DNA of 9,422 nt from Alphaproteobacteria bacterium (GCA_030428405.1 JAUIEH010000077.1:1-9422), one strand, 5' to 3'; shown: positions 1 to 6,569, counted from the stretch's first letter. The notes: generated by a model from the sequence alone, not told the origin. Numbers and translations are program-made.

Positions 1-1
1 T

Positions 2-181
2 ACGTATGCGGAGAATTTCTCCTGGCGCGCCTGCGCGGAAGAGTTTCTGCGCAATCTCGAAGTGCCGCCCCAGCCTGAACGCCGCCGCTTCTGGCGCCGG
101 CTGCGCCGGCTTGGCGGCCGCGTGCGCCCGCGCCTGCCGATCAGGCTGCGTCGGCGCAATCGCGACGCAGCCTCCGAGTAA
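2..181 (+). CDS. Group-1 (GT4-type) glycosyltransferase, C-terminal fragment
   Basis: Only the last 59 codons are present; the gene enters from the left edge and stops at TAA 179-181. The peptide starts TYAENFSWRACAEEFLRNLE. The pattern Y-A-x-x-F-S-W-x-x-C-A-x-x-F-L-x-N-L is the familiar last helix of GT-B fold group-1 glycosyltransferases, where a C-terminal helix packs back on the N-terminal domain. It is followed by a very Arg-rich tail of about 30 residues (WRRLRRLGGRVRPRLPIRLR), a plausible membrane-surface anchor. Sugar donor and acceptor cannot be read from this fragment. It converges on the minus-strand phosphate-binding protein gene. Family assignment is from the C-terminal motif alone; the catalytic domain lies outside the window. 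Confidence 0.7.
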   Translation, partial: TYAENFSWRACAEEFLRNLEVPPQPERRRFWRRLRRLGGRVRPRLPIRLRRRNRDAASE

Positions 182-195
182 CAACGCCGCACATG

Positions 196-230
196 AAAAA
201 AGGCCGCCGCGGCGAACGCCGCGGCGGCCT
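196..230 (-). terminator. Intrinsic terminator of the porin/PstS unit
   Basis: A perfect inverted repeat, 201-214 against 217-230 (about 13 pairs closed by a GAAC-type tetraloop), is followed on the minus strand by a run of six T (complement of 196-201). It lies about 35 bp past the stop of the PstS-like gene. On the plus strand no T-run follows, so it mainly serves the minus-strand transcript, though the stem could also slow readthrough from the glycosyltransferase. Confidence 0.85.
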
Positions 231-265
231 GCTGATTCATCCGGCGGAAAACGCGCCGCGCGGAA

Positions 266-1453
266 TTATTCTTCCGCAGGCGCTTCGTCGGTTTCCTCGC
301 CAGCGTCTTCGCCCGGCTCATCGCTTGCGTCGTCGCTATCGGCTTCACCGTCTTCTTCGGCCGCAGCCTCTTCGGCTTCCTCGGTCGCCTCGGCTTCGTG
401 GACTTCGCTCAGCGCTTCCATGGTCAGCGTCTCGCCTTCATAGACGGCGTCCGCGACAGCGAAGCGCAGCTCTTCCGGCAACGGAATAAGGCCGCGATCG
501 GCGAGATAGCCGTCCGGACCCCAGGCTTCCTCGGCGGCGAACGCCTCGGCGAATTCCTGCACGCCGTCGATGACGCCGACATGGGCGCGCTTCACGTAGA
601 AAAAGAGCGAGCGCGAAATCGGATACTCGCCGGTGGCGATGGCGTCGAAGGTCGGCGTAACGCCGTCGATATCGATGCCGTTCACGCGCGCAGCGTTCTG
701 ATCAAGGAACGAAAAGCCGAACACGCCGAGCGCGGTCGGCGTGCGCACCAGGGTCGAGACGATGGCGTTGTCGTTTTCGCCGGAGTCAATCCAGGCGCCG
801 TCTTCGCGCAGCGTGTGCGCGGCGGCTTCAAACGCGTCGCGGTCTTCACTGCGCATTTCGGCGAGACACGGGATCTGGCGCGCGCCGCCCTCCATGGCGA
901 GTTCGACAAACGCATCGCGCGTGCCCGAGGTCGGCGGCGGGCCGAACACTTCGATGCGCTCAGCCGGCAGCTCCGGGCTCAGATCCGACCAGTTCTGATT
1001 CGGATTGTCGATCATGGTGCAATCATCGTCCGAGGTCGGCACGCGCGCGGCGAGCCCCTCATAGAGATTGCGCAGGCTGAGATGGATCGGCTCGTGACCG
1101 GCGGCCTGCGCCACCACGATGCCGTCATAGCCGATCATCACTTCGGTGACTTCGGCGACGCCGTTGTCGAAGCAGGTCTGCAGCTCGGTCGTCGTGATCC
1201 GGCGCGAAGCGTTGGTGACGTCCGGCGTGTCCTCGCCCACTCCGCTGCAGAACAGGCGGAAGCCGCCGCCGGTGCCGGTTGATTCCACGACAGGCGTCGG
1301 AAAAGCGCCCATGGCGCCGAACGCTTCCGCGACGGCCGTTGAGAAAGGAAACACGGTCGAGGAGCCGACAATACGAATCTGGTCGCGCGCGAGCGCGCCT
1401 GTCGACGCCAACGCCGCAATCGCTGCGGCCGCCAGGACTTGTTTCCGGATCAT
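266..1453 (-). CDS. PstS-like periplasmic phosphate-binding protein with acidic C-terminal tail
   Basis: This is a 395-residue precursor of the PstS/SphX-like solute-binding family (type 2 periplasmic binding fold). The signal peptide is residues 1-22, with cleavage likely after ALA. Phosphate-contact motifs are in the expected order: GSSTVFPF (30-37), STGTGGGF (58-65), the N-A-S-R step (81-84) and SGTRDAF (176-182). Four cysteines (C69, C94, C145 and one in RQIPCLAEM) could form disulfides. The last 45 residues (about 351-395) are low complexity, roughly half Glu/Asp, with no Lys or Arg, and are not part of the normal family fold. The start at 1453 is preferred over the longer ATG at 1486 because GGGGT lies 7 nt before it and the signal peptide begins there. 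It is the second gene after the OprP-type porin. The phosphate ligand is inferred from family and context. Because pstCAB is not adjacent, no gene symbol is given. Confidence 0.88.
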   Translation of the reverse strand: MIRKQVLAAAAIAALASTGALARDQIRIVGSSTVFPFSTAVAEAFGAMGAFPTPVVESTGTGGGFRLFCSGVGEDTPDVTNASRRITTTELQTCFDNGVAEVTEVMIGYDGIVVAQAAGHEPIHLSLRNLYEGLAARVPTSDDDCTMIDNPNQNWSDLSPELPAERIEVFGPPPTSGTRDAFVELAMEGGARQIPCLAEMRSEDRDAFEAAAHTLREDGAWIDSGENDNAIVSTLVRTPTALGVFGFSFLDQNAARVNGIDIDGVTPTFDAIATGEYPISRSLFFYVKRAHVGVIDGVQEFAEAFAAEEAWGPDGYLADRGLIPLPEELRFAVADAVYEGETLTMEALSEVHEAEATEEAEEAAAEEDGEADSDDASDEPGEDAGEETDEAPAEE

Positions 1454-1529
1454 GCTTGCACCCCGCTTAATCCAATGCGCGCGCACGCGCGGATGGCTGA
1501 CTTATTGCGATGGTGAAACAGGACGTCGA

Positions 1530-1558
1530 GACGATTTTGCGGCGAAACCGCAATCGTC
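1530..1558 (-). promoter_or_regulatory. Bulged stem-loop between the porin and PstS-like genes
   Basis: On the plus strand, 1530-1534 (GACGA) pairs with 1554-1558 and 1537-1542 (TTGCGG) pairs with 1548-1553. The loop is CGAAA (plus sense) and there is a 2-nt bulge, giving 11 pairs. It starts 45 bp past the porin stop and ends 77 bp before the PstS start. No T-run follows on the minus strand, so it is not a standard terminator. It could be an mRNA-stabilising or processing hairpin that sets different amounts of the two proteins, or a protein-binding dyad in a PstS promoter. Confidence 0.45.
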
Positions 1559-1602
1559 ACAGAAGCTTCATATTACCGCCGCAGCGCGAAAGCCGCGAAC
1601 CC

Positions 1603-2739
1603 CTAGTAATGAAAGACAAGCCGCATCTGGGCGGTGCGCACCTCGCCGTCGCCGGCCGGCGCGCCGTCAATGTCGGAATGCACGCCCTCGAACATTGTGA
1701 AGGCGTGCTCGTTCAGCCGCCAGTTGACGCCGGCGGTGACGGAGCGCTGCTCGCCGCCCGAGACCGGTCCGTCATTGAGGTCCACCCAGTCGAGCCGGCC
1801 GCGCAGCAGAATCGCACCGGGTCCGCCCTCGCCGACGCTGTGCAAGGGCGCGACATGACCCCAGCGCCCCTCCTGGCGACGATAAGGCCGGGTCTCGCCG
1901 GTCACGTAATAGCCGGCCTCAATGGAGGCGCCCTGAAAGCCGCCATCCGCAGCCGGTCCGTCGGCTTCCAGGCGTCCATATTCGGCGGCGATGTGGAACG
2001 GCCCGCGCGTGAAGGCCGCCTCAAGGCCCAGGAAGAAATCGCTTTCCGCAAAGCTCGGCGTGTCGAGAAAACGCGGCGCATTCGAACTGTTCGGCCGGAC
2101 GCGGTAGTCCACCAGCCGTCCATCCTCAAAGCCGCGATACATCGCAGAAGCGCCGACATGGACCAGCCCGCCCCAGCGCTCGAACAAGCGCGTGCCGCGC
2201 ACGGCGATCGTGTGATCAAAGTCCGCGCCCACGCCCTGAAAGTCGACCGCATTGCCCGCAAGCACGGCCACCGAGGCGGTGTAAGTTCCATCCGAGCGAC
2301 GCAAGGCCACGCCTGCTCCCCGCGTGAAGCGGAACGCGTCGGTGAAGGCTGCGCGCTCCATATTGTCGAGATCGTTCGAGGAGGTCAGCTCGTCATATGA
2401 CACCGGCGGTTTCTGGTTGCCGATGATGAGCGTCGTGCGCCCTTCATCGAACGAGCGCGATGCGGTCGCATTCTGAAGCGTGATGTCGTCGCCGCTCGAG
2501 AAATCGATCTCGGCGAAATAGCGCCAGGCGCTGTGGCGGATGTCCACATTCAGGCGCGCGCGACGCAGATTGGCGCGCGTCGTCGAACGGTCGCCGAGCC
2601 CGTCAGCGTCGATCGCGGAAACATCCAAGTGGACGCGGCCGCCAAAGTCGATGCTGCTCTCGTCATCAGCGCTCGCAGCGCCGAAATTCAGCGCCAGCGC
2701 GCCCAGTGCGGCGGCCGCCGTATGGTTAGTTTTGAACAT
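1603..2739 (-). CDS. Phosphate-selective porin, OprP/OprO family
   Basis: This is a 378-residue outer-membrane beta-barrel protein for anion, probably phosphate or polyphosphate, uptake. The signal peptide is residues 1-24, with cleavage likely after AASA. The mature protein opens with the family pattern IDFGGRVHLD, then LRRARLNVD and the WRYFAEIDFSSGDDITLQNA stretch, matching the N-terminal strands of OprO/OprP proteins. The segment IGNQKPPVSYDELTSSNDLD matches the conserved turn of the family. Strands alternate aromatic and charged residues throughout, and the protein ends in LVFHY, an aromatic end as used by the BAM complex. Length is close to family members of about 380-440 residues. The ATG at 2739 is the first possible start; its ribosome site is weak. 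Co-direction with the PstS-like gene supports a phosphate role. Selectivity is inferred, because the Arg ladder of OprP cannot be aligned by eye. Confidence 0.85.
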   Translation of the reverse strand: MFKTNHTAAAALGALALNFGAASADDESSIDFGGRVHLDVSAIDADGLGDRSTTRANLRRARLNVDIRHSAWRYFAEIDFSSGDDITLQNATASRSFDEGRTTLIIGNQKPPVSYDELTSSNDLDNMERAAFTDAFRFTRGAGVALRRSDGTYTASVAVLAGNAVDFQGVGADFDHTIAVRGTRLFERWGGLVHVGASAMYRGFEDGRLVDYRVRPNSSNAPRFLDTPSFAESDFFLGLEAAFTRGPFHIAAEYGRLEADGPAADGGFQGASIEAGYYVTGETRPYRRQEGRWGHVAPLHSVGEGGPGAILLRGRLDWVDLNDGPVSGGEQRSVTAGVNWRLNEHAFTMFEGVHSDIDGAPAGDGEVRTAQMRLVFHY

Positions 2740-2947
2740 CCCGCTTCGGCGAAACTGCGCGCGCCGTCCCCTCGGTGAATTCTGCGCGCCGAATCACTTG
2801 GCGCCCGAGGAGGAATGCTTGTCTCAAAAACTTCACGGAGCATGAATTTTTCGGCTTTACAGCCCGGCCGCACTACCCCATATGCGCGCTTCCGGCTGCG
2901 TTGCGGCGCGCCGGGTCGGATTAACCGCCTGCAGGAGGTCACGTGCG
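2740..2947. promoter_or_regulatory. Divergent intergenic region between porin and decarboxylase
   Basis: These 208 bp must hold the start signals for both the porin (minus) and the decarboxylase (plus). The least poor plus-strand promoter match is TTGTCT at 2819-2824 with ATGAAT at 2842-2847, 17 bp apart. On the minus strand TTGAGA (complement of 2822-2827) resembles a -35, but no -10 follows at a normal distance. A convincing PhoB box (two CTGTCAT-like units 11 bp apart) was looked for on both strands and not found. The nearest match, 2819-2836, agrees at only about 4 of 7 positions per unit. Confidence 0.35.
2933..2938 (+). promoter_or_regulatory. Shine-Dalgarno AGGAGG that fixes the decarboxylase start at TTG 2948
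   Basis: The perfect anti-16S match AGGAGG lies 9 nt before an in-frame TTG (2948-2950). The only in-frame ATG, at 2882, has no such site and would add 22 residues unlike the family. A nearby GTG at 2943 is out of frame. Confidence 0.75.
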
Positions 2948-4174
2948 TTGGACGAATTCGCATCGCCCCTGGAGCTGGTCCGAGCAACGAGCCCCGAGCG
3001 CCCGGTAACCCTGGCGCGCCCGGAACGGCTGGTTCGTTCGGCGCGCTGGTTCCAAAGCAATTTCCCGGGAACGCTCCTTTACGCCGTAAAAGCGAACCCC
3101 TCGCCCTGGGTCATTTCAGGCCTGGCCGCCGCAGGCGTCGACATGTTCGACATCGCCAGCACGGCCGAGGCTGAGCTCGTGCGCGCGCTCGCTCCGCACG
3201 CGACGCTCGCCTACAACAATCCGGTGAAGTCGCGCGCCTCGATCGCGCGCGCTTATCACGAGTTCGGCTGTCGCATTTTCGCGCTCGATCACATTGACGA
3301 GCTGGCGAAGATCGAAGCCGCGACCAACTATGCCGACGATCTGACCCTCATCGTGCGTCTCGCCGTCGACAACGCCGCCGCCGCCCTGCCGCTCGCCGGC
3401 AAGTTCGGAGCGAGCATTTTCGATGCGCCGGCGCTGTTGCAGGCGGCGCGCGCGCGCGCCGCACGTCTCGGCGTGACCTTCCATGTCGGCTCGCAATGCA
3501 TGGAGCCCTCGGCTTACGCCCACGCCATGCGCGCGTGCTCCACGCTGATCGCGCGCGCCGGCGTGACCGTGGACATCGTCAATTGCGGCGGCGGTTTTCC
3601 GTCGCTCTATCCGGGCCTGACGCCGCCGCCTCTGACGCGCTACGCCCAGGCGATCGAAGCCGCCAGCGAAGAAATGCTGGTGATGGAGAACGCCGAATTG
3701 TGGTGCGAGCCGGGCCGCGCGCTCGTCGCCGAGGCGGGCTCCGTGCTGGCGCGCATCGAGCTGCGCAAAGGCGATGCGCTCTATCTCAATGACGGCGCTT
3801 TCGGAAATCTGTTCGACGCGGCCCATCTGAGCTGGCGTTTCCCCGCCCGGCTGATCCGCGCGAGCGAAGAGTGGCAGGCTGAGGAAGCGCCGTTCCGGCT
3901 GTTCGGCCCGACCTGTGATTCGATGGACGCCATGCCGGGCCCGTTCCCGCTGCCGGCGGACGCGGATGAAGGCGATTACATCGAAATCGGTCTGCTCGGC
4001 GCTTACGGCGCGGCGATGGCGAGCAAGTTCAACGGCTTCGGCGATGCCGACGCCGCCATCGTTTCGGACTGGCCGTGGCAGTCGATCTATGACGAGCAAT
4101 ACGCCGTCGAATGGGTCGCGGCCTCCCAGCGCAAGCGGCGCGGCCGCGGCGCGGCTGAAGCCGGCGGCCGCTAA
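2948..4174 (+). CDS. Ornithine/lysine decarboxylase, PLP fold type III
   Basis: This cytoplasmic PLP enzyme, 408 residues from the TTG start, removes CO2 from ornithine (or lysine) to give putrescine (or cadaverine), the entry to polyamine synthesis. It belongs to the eukaryotic-type ODC family with an N-terminal alanine-racemase barrel and a C-terminal beta domain. Visible active-site elements are: YAVKAN with the PLP lysine (K48), FHVGSQ (H179, stacking on PLP), the phosphate-binding GGGFP (214-218), EPGR (254-257, Glu to the pyridine N), FDAAH (D290, matching the Asp that holds the substrate amino group), FGPTCDSMD (C323, D324, the dimer-partner catalytic pair) and LGAYGA (Y353). All key residues are present, so it should be active. 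Ornithine against lysine preference cannot be settled by eye. It has its own hairpin downstream and is divergent from the porin. A slightly extended basic C-terminal tail ends the protein. Confidence 0.92.
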   Translation: MDEFASPLELVRATSPERPVTLARPERLVRSARWFQSNFPGTLLYAVKANPSPWVISGLAAAGVDMFDIASTAEAELVRALAPHATLAYNNPVKSRASIARAYHEFGCRIFALDHIDELAKIEAATNYADDLTLIVRLAVDNAAAALPLAGKFGASIFDAPALLQAARARAARLGVTFHVGSQCMEPSAYAHAMRACSTLIARAGVTVDIVNCGGGFPSLYPGLTPPPLTRYAQAIEAASEEMLVMENAELWCEPGRALVAEAGSVLARIELRKGDALYLNDGAFGNLFDAAHLSWRFPARLIRASEEWQAEEAPFRLFGPTCDSMDAMPGPFPLPADADEGDYIEIGLLGAYGAAMASKFNGFGDADAAIVSDWPWQSIYDEQYAVEWVAASQRKRRGRGAAEAGGR

Positions 4175-4181
4175 ACCGGAC

Positions 4182-4213
4182 GCGACGGCGCCTCAAAGAA
4201 GAGGCGCCGTCGC
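4182..4213 (+). terminator. Hairpin terminator after the decarboxylase
   Basis: A perfect 13-bp stem (4182-4194 with 4201-4213, loop AAAGAA) begins 7 bp after the stop codon. Only a pyrimidine-rich stretch (CTTTCCC) follows rather than a clean T-run, so it may terminate weakly or protect the 3' end of the mRNA. Confidence 0.65.
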
Positions 4214-4229
4214 CGCCCGCTTTCCCTGA

Positions 4230-4248
4230 CATTTCAGCAGCATTTCAG
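4230..4248. promoter_or_regulatory. 8-bp direct repeat with 11-bp period
   Basis: CATTTCAG occurs at 4230-4237 and again at 4241-4248, exactly 11 bp apart, 162 bp upstream of the secreted-protein start. Tandem half-sites one helical turn apart are the usual target layout of OmpR/PhoB-type response regulators. No regulator gene of that type is in the window, so the partner is unknown. Confidence 0.4.
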
Positions 4249-4279
4249 AAGGCCCGCGCCGCGTGCGGGCGCGCCTTGT

Positions 4280-4310
4280 CGCGCAATCTTCTTCCCGCCG
4301 CCGCGCAATC
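4280..4310. promoter_or_regulatory. 9-bp direct repeat with 22-bp period
   Basis: CGCGCAATC occurs at 4280-4288 and 4302-4310, 22 bp (two helical turns) apart. Each copy is followed by a TCCCGCC-like pyrimidine stretch. It lies between the 11-bp repeat and the secreted-protein gene and could be a second regulator-binding element. It could also be chance in this GC-rich, low-diversity sequence. Confidence 0.3.
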
Positions 4311-4409
4311 GTCCCGCCCCCGCCCAGACCGCATCCTTGCGTCACCATTCTGGCGCCACATTTCGATGGAATTTTTTTCACCGAAACGCGCAAACGAATG
4401 GAGACTGTG

Positions 4410-5717
4410 ATGCGGCGTGCAATGTTTTTCCTGGCCTCAGCGAGCGCTGCGGCGCTCGCAGCGACAAGCGGCGTCGCGGCGTTCGCCGATCAGGTGACCT
4501 TCACCCTGAACGACGCTGAACAGCGTTTCGTCATTCCGCCTGGCCAGGCCCTCCTCATTCAGTCCATTCAGTGGCAGGAAGAACCCGAAGCGACCCATCA
4601 GCTGGTCTCGCTGAGCGCGTCCGGTTTCGGCTCCGACATCCAGATTTTTCCAGCTGCGAACAGCGATCAATGGCAAGGCTCGACCAATATTGGCGGCGTC
4701 TTCCTCGCGGCGAGCAACGCCATGCCGCCGGCCGACCTGCTCGTTTTGACCAACCCGCGCGTTGACTGGCGCGACGCCGTCATTTCCGGCCATCTACTCG
4801 ATGTCGACGATATCGCGGCTTGGGATTATGCGCTCGGCTGGCCGCTCGTCTTTGGTCAGAACTTCGAGGCCGTCACCATCACGCTCAACGACGCCAATCC
4901 GAGCTATGACATTCCCGATGGCATGAGGCTCGTGACGCGCACCGTGTTTCGCCATCTTGAGGGCGATGCGCGCGGGGAACGGCTGGGCCTCGTCCTGGCG
5001 GACGGAGCCGTGACCTCGATTGATCTGACGGCGGACGCCTCAACATCGGTGGGCGACATCGCCATCGAACCCGGCAATCCCAACATCATCAGCTTCGTGA
5101 TGGACAGTGATGAAGCGAATGTCGTTCGGCTGTCTCTCGTAGATGGGGTGCGTGACGATCAGCGCGACATCTCGATCTCAGGCTTCCTCATCACCGAGGA
5201 AGACGAGGACGAAAGCGACGAACCCGGACCGGAAGAGCCAGATGACGGCGATCCCGGCGATCCGGGCGCCAGCTGCGCCGTCCCGGATCAGCTTGTCGGT
5301 TCCTGGCGCATCAGCGGTCAGCATATGGAGCAAAACGGCGTGCAGCCGCCGCAGATCATGTCGCTCTCCGGCGGGTCCCTGGTGGTGGAATGCGACGGCT
5401 CATATGTCGAAGACTGGACCGGCGCGCATCTCGAAGAAGGCCCCGACTCCCCGCCCATTCCCATTCCTTACACAGAGTGCGACTGGCTTCAGGGCGGTTC
5501 TTCGGGTACAGCAGCGATTGAGGGCGTCGGCGTGCGGTTCACGCCATCCAGCGCGCCAACCGCCGACCAGGTCGATTGCGGCTATGCCGTCAACCAATTC
5601 GGCACGCATGTGCATGCGGGCATGAATCCGTGGAGCGTCGGCGGCGCCGGCGATGAACTCACCCTCACACAGACAATGGGTCCCTTCTCAATCATCATGA
5701 CATATGAGCGGCAATAG
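4410..5717 (+). CDS. Secreted protein with duplicated domain, acidic linker and four-Cys C-terminal domain; function unknown
   Basis: I do not recognise this 435-residue protein. It has a clear signal peptide (1-26, cleavage after AFA). Two related units follow: unit 1 (about 29-135) starts VTFTLNDAEQRFVIPPG, and unit 2 (about 155-263) starts VTITLNDANPSYDIPDG. Both end in a similar I-S-G-x-L strand (unit 1 AVISGHLLDVDD, unit 2 DISISGFLITEED). Residues 264-286 are an Asp/Glu/Pro/Gly linker. Residues 289-435 form a beta-rich domain opening LVGSWRISG, with four cysteines (289, 328, 357, 390) that could make two disulfides; it looks lipocalin-like in style, which is a guess. The start at 4410 is chosen because GGAGA lies 5 nt upstream and the signal peptide begins there; the longer in-frame ATGs lack a ribosome site. 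Its last 14 bp overlap the TetR gene, so the two are probably co-transcribed. Confidence 0.8.
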   Translation: MRRAMFFLASASAAALAATSGVAAFADQVTFTLNDAEQRFVIPPGQALLIQSIQWQEEPEATHQLVSLSASGFGSDIQIFPAANSDQWQGSTNIGGVFLAASNAMPPADLLVLTNPRVDWRDAVISGHLLDVDDIAAWDYALGWPLVFGQNFEAVTITLNDANPSYDIPDGMRLVTRTVFRHLEGDARGERLGLVLADGAVTSIDLTADASTSVGDIAIEPGNPNIISFVMDSDEANVVRLSLVDGVRDDQRDISISGFLITEEDEDESDEPGPEEPDDGDPGDPGASCAVPDQLVGSWRISGQHMEQNGVQPPQIMSLSGGSLVVECDGSYVEDWTGAHLEEGPDSPPIPIPYTECDWLQGGSSGTAAIEGVGVRFTPSSAPTADQVDCGYAVNQFGTHVHAGMNPWSVGGAGDELTLTQTMGPFSIIMTYERQ

Positions 5718-6423
5718 CCAGGACGACAGGCGCAAGAGCGCGAGCAAGGCCAAGCGGGGTGCGGAGAAATCCGCGCCCCGCCGCACGCGCAGCGAATCGA
5801 CTGCGGCCACGCGGGACAAGCTCCTTTCGGCCGCAGCATCCGAGTTCGCGTCCGCCGGGCTCACCGGCGCGCGGGTCCAGGACATCACCAAGAGCGCGGG
5901 CGTCGCGCTGGGCACGTTCTATGTGCACTTCAAGGACAAGGAAGAGCTGTTCGACGCCGTCATCGCGCGCGGCGGCGCCTATTTCGCCGAGGACATCATC
6001 GGCAGCGTCGAAGCCGCCAGGACCCCGAAAGAGCGTGACATCGCAGCCATGGAACGCGCGGTCGCCTACGCCGAGAAATTTCCCGACCTGTTCCGCATCC
6101 TCATGACGCAGAGCCGTCAGGGCAGCATGACCCGCGGCGCGCTCGCCGACCTGATCGCCGATCTGCGCCGCGTGCAGTACCCGCCCGGCAAAGAAGACGG
6201 CCTGTTCTGGCCCGACCTGCCCGAGGAAATCGCCGCCATCGCCGAGACCGGGATGGTGTTCGTCGTGCTCGACTGGTGGATGGACAATCACGATCGCATC
6301 AGCCGCGAGGAAATCATTGCCGCGCTGGTGAATTTGCGCCGCTACGGCGTCGAGCGTCCGCCGGCGGACGGGCCTGATTTCGCCACGCCGGAGGATGTCC
6401 GGCGGCTCATCGGCGAAGCGTGA
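5704..6423 (+). CDS. TetR/AcrR-family transcriptional regulator
   Basis: This is a 239-residue one-component repressor. A flexible basic N-terminal arm (1-36, many Arg, Lys and Ser) precedes the TetR DNA-binding domain. The first helix is about 37-51. The helix-turn-helix is about 56-76, with the pattern VQDITKSAGVALGTFYVHF, whose G-T-F-Y-x-H-F ending is typical of the family, followed by KDKEELFDAV. The C-terminal half (about 85-239) is helical and would form the ligand pocket and dimer face; the ligand is unknown. ATG 5704 is the only possible start before the conserved domain, so the 14-bp overlap with the secreted-protein gene is real and suggests translational coupling, as no Shine-Dalgarno is seen. 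The long basic arm is unusual for the family and may add DNA contacts. The likely target is its own operon promoter upstream of 4410. Confidence 0.9.
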   Translation: MSGNSQDDRRKSASKAKRGAEKSAPRRTRSESTAATRDKLLSAAASEFASAGLTGARVQDITKSAGVALGTFYVHFKDKEELFDAVIARGGAYFAEDIIGSVEAARTPKERDIAAMERAVAYAEKFPDLFRILMTQSRQGSMTRGALADLIADLRRVQYPPGKEDGLFWPDLPEEIAAIAETGMVFVVLDWWMDNHDRISREEIIAALVNLRRYGVERPPADGPDFATPEDVRRLIGEA

Positions 6424-6445
6424 AACCTCGACTTGTTTCACGAGG
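6420..6445 (+). repeat. Overlapping inverted repeats at the end of the TetR gene
   Basis: GTGAAAC (6420-6426, including the stop codon) pairs with GTTTCAC (6435-6441), and CCTCG (6426-6430) could instead pair with CGAGG (6441-6445). The two stems exclude each other. No T-run of note follows, so this is at best a weak terminator or a protein-binding dyad. Confidence 0.35.
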
Positions 6446-6555
6446 CTCTTGCATCCAAGCCCCCGCCTCGGCATTGCTACCCCGTTCGGGCGTAAATCTG
6501 CCTGGGAATTCGCGTCTCGCTAGGGCGTCGCGACGGATTTGATCCGGCGCACATC

Positions 6556-6569
6556 TTGAGCGAGTTCAA
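6556..6569. promoter_or_regulatory. FNR/FixK-like dyad upstream of the cold-shock gene
   Basis: TTGAG-CGAG-TTCAA keeps the TTGA-N6-TCAA core and exact spacing of the FNR/FixK consensus TTGAT-N4-ATCAA, matching 8 of 10 fixed positions. It is centred about 120 bp before the cspA-like start. The rest of the 258-bp gap 6424-6681 shows no gene or strong promoter. A long untranslated leader, common in cold-shock genes, is possible. Confidence 0.3.

Noticed and set aside
398..1282. 294-codon plus-strand open frame opposite the PstS-like gene
   Set aside because: It is a shadow of the minus-strand gene in high-GC DNA. Its translation is Arg/His/Ala-rich with no recognisable domain, while the minus strand has signal peptide and family motifs.
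1510..2400. 296-codon plus-strand open frame opposite the porin
   Set aside because: Antisense shadow; no domain, and the porin reading is well supported.
2819..2836. Possible PhoB box in the porin/decarboxylase region
   Set aside because: Each half matches the CTGTCAT unit at only about 4 of 7 positions, and the orientation points toward the decarboxylase, not the porin.
3116..4099. 327-codon minus-strand open frame opposite the decarboxylase
   Set aside because: Antisense shadow rich in Arg, Gly and His with no motif; the plus strand carries every ODC active-site residue.
5695..6474. 259-codon minus-strand open frame opposite the first TetR gene
   Set aside because: Shadow of the TetR gene; no domain, no ribosome site.
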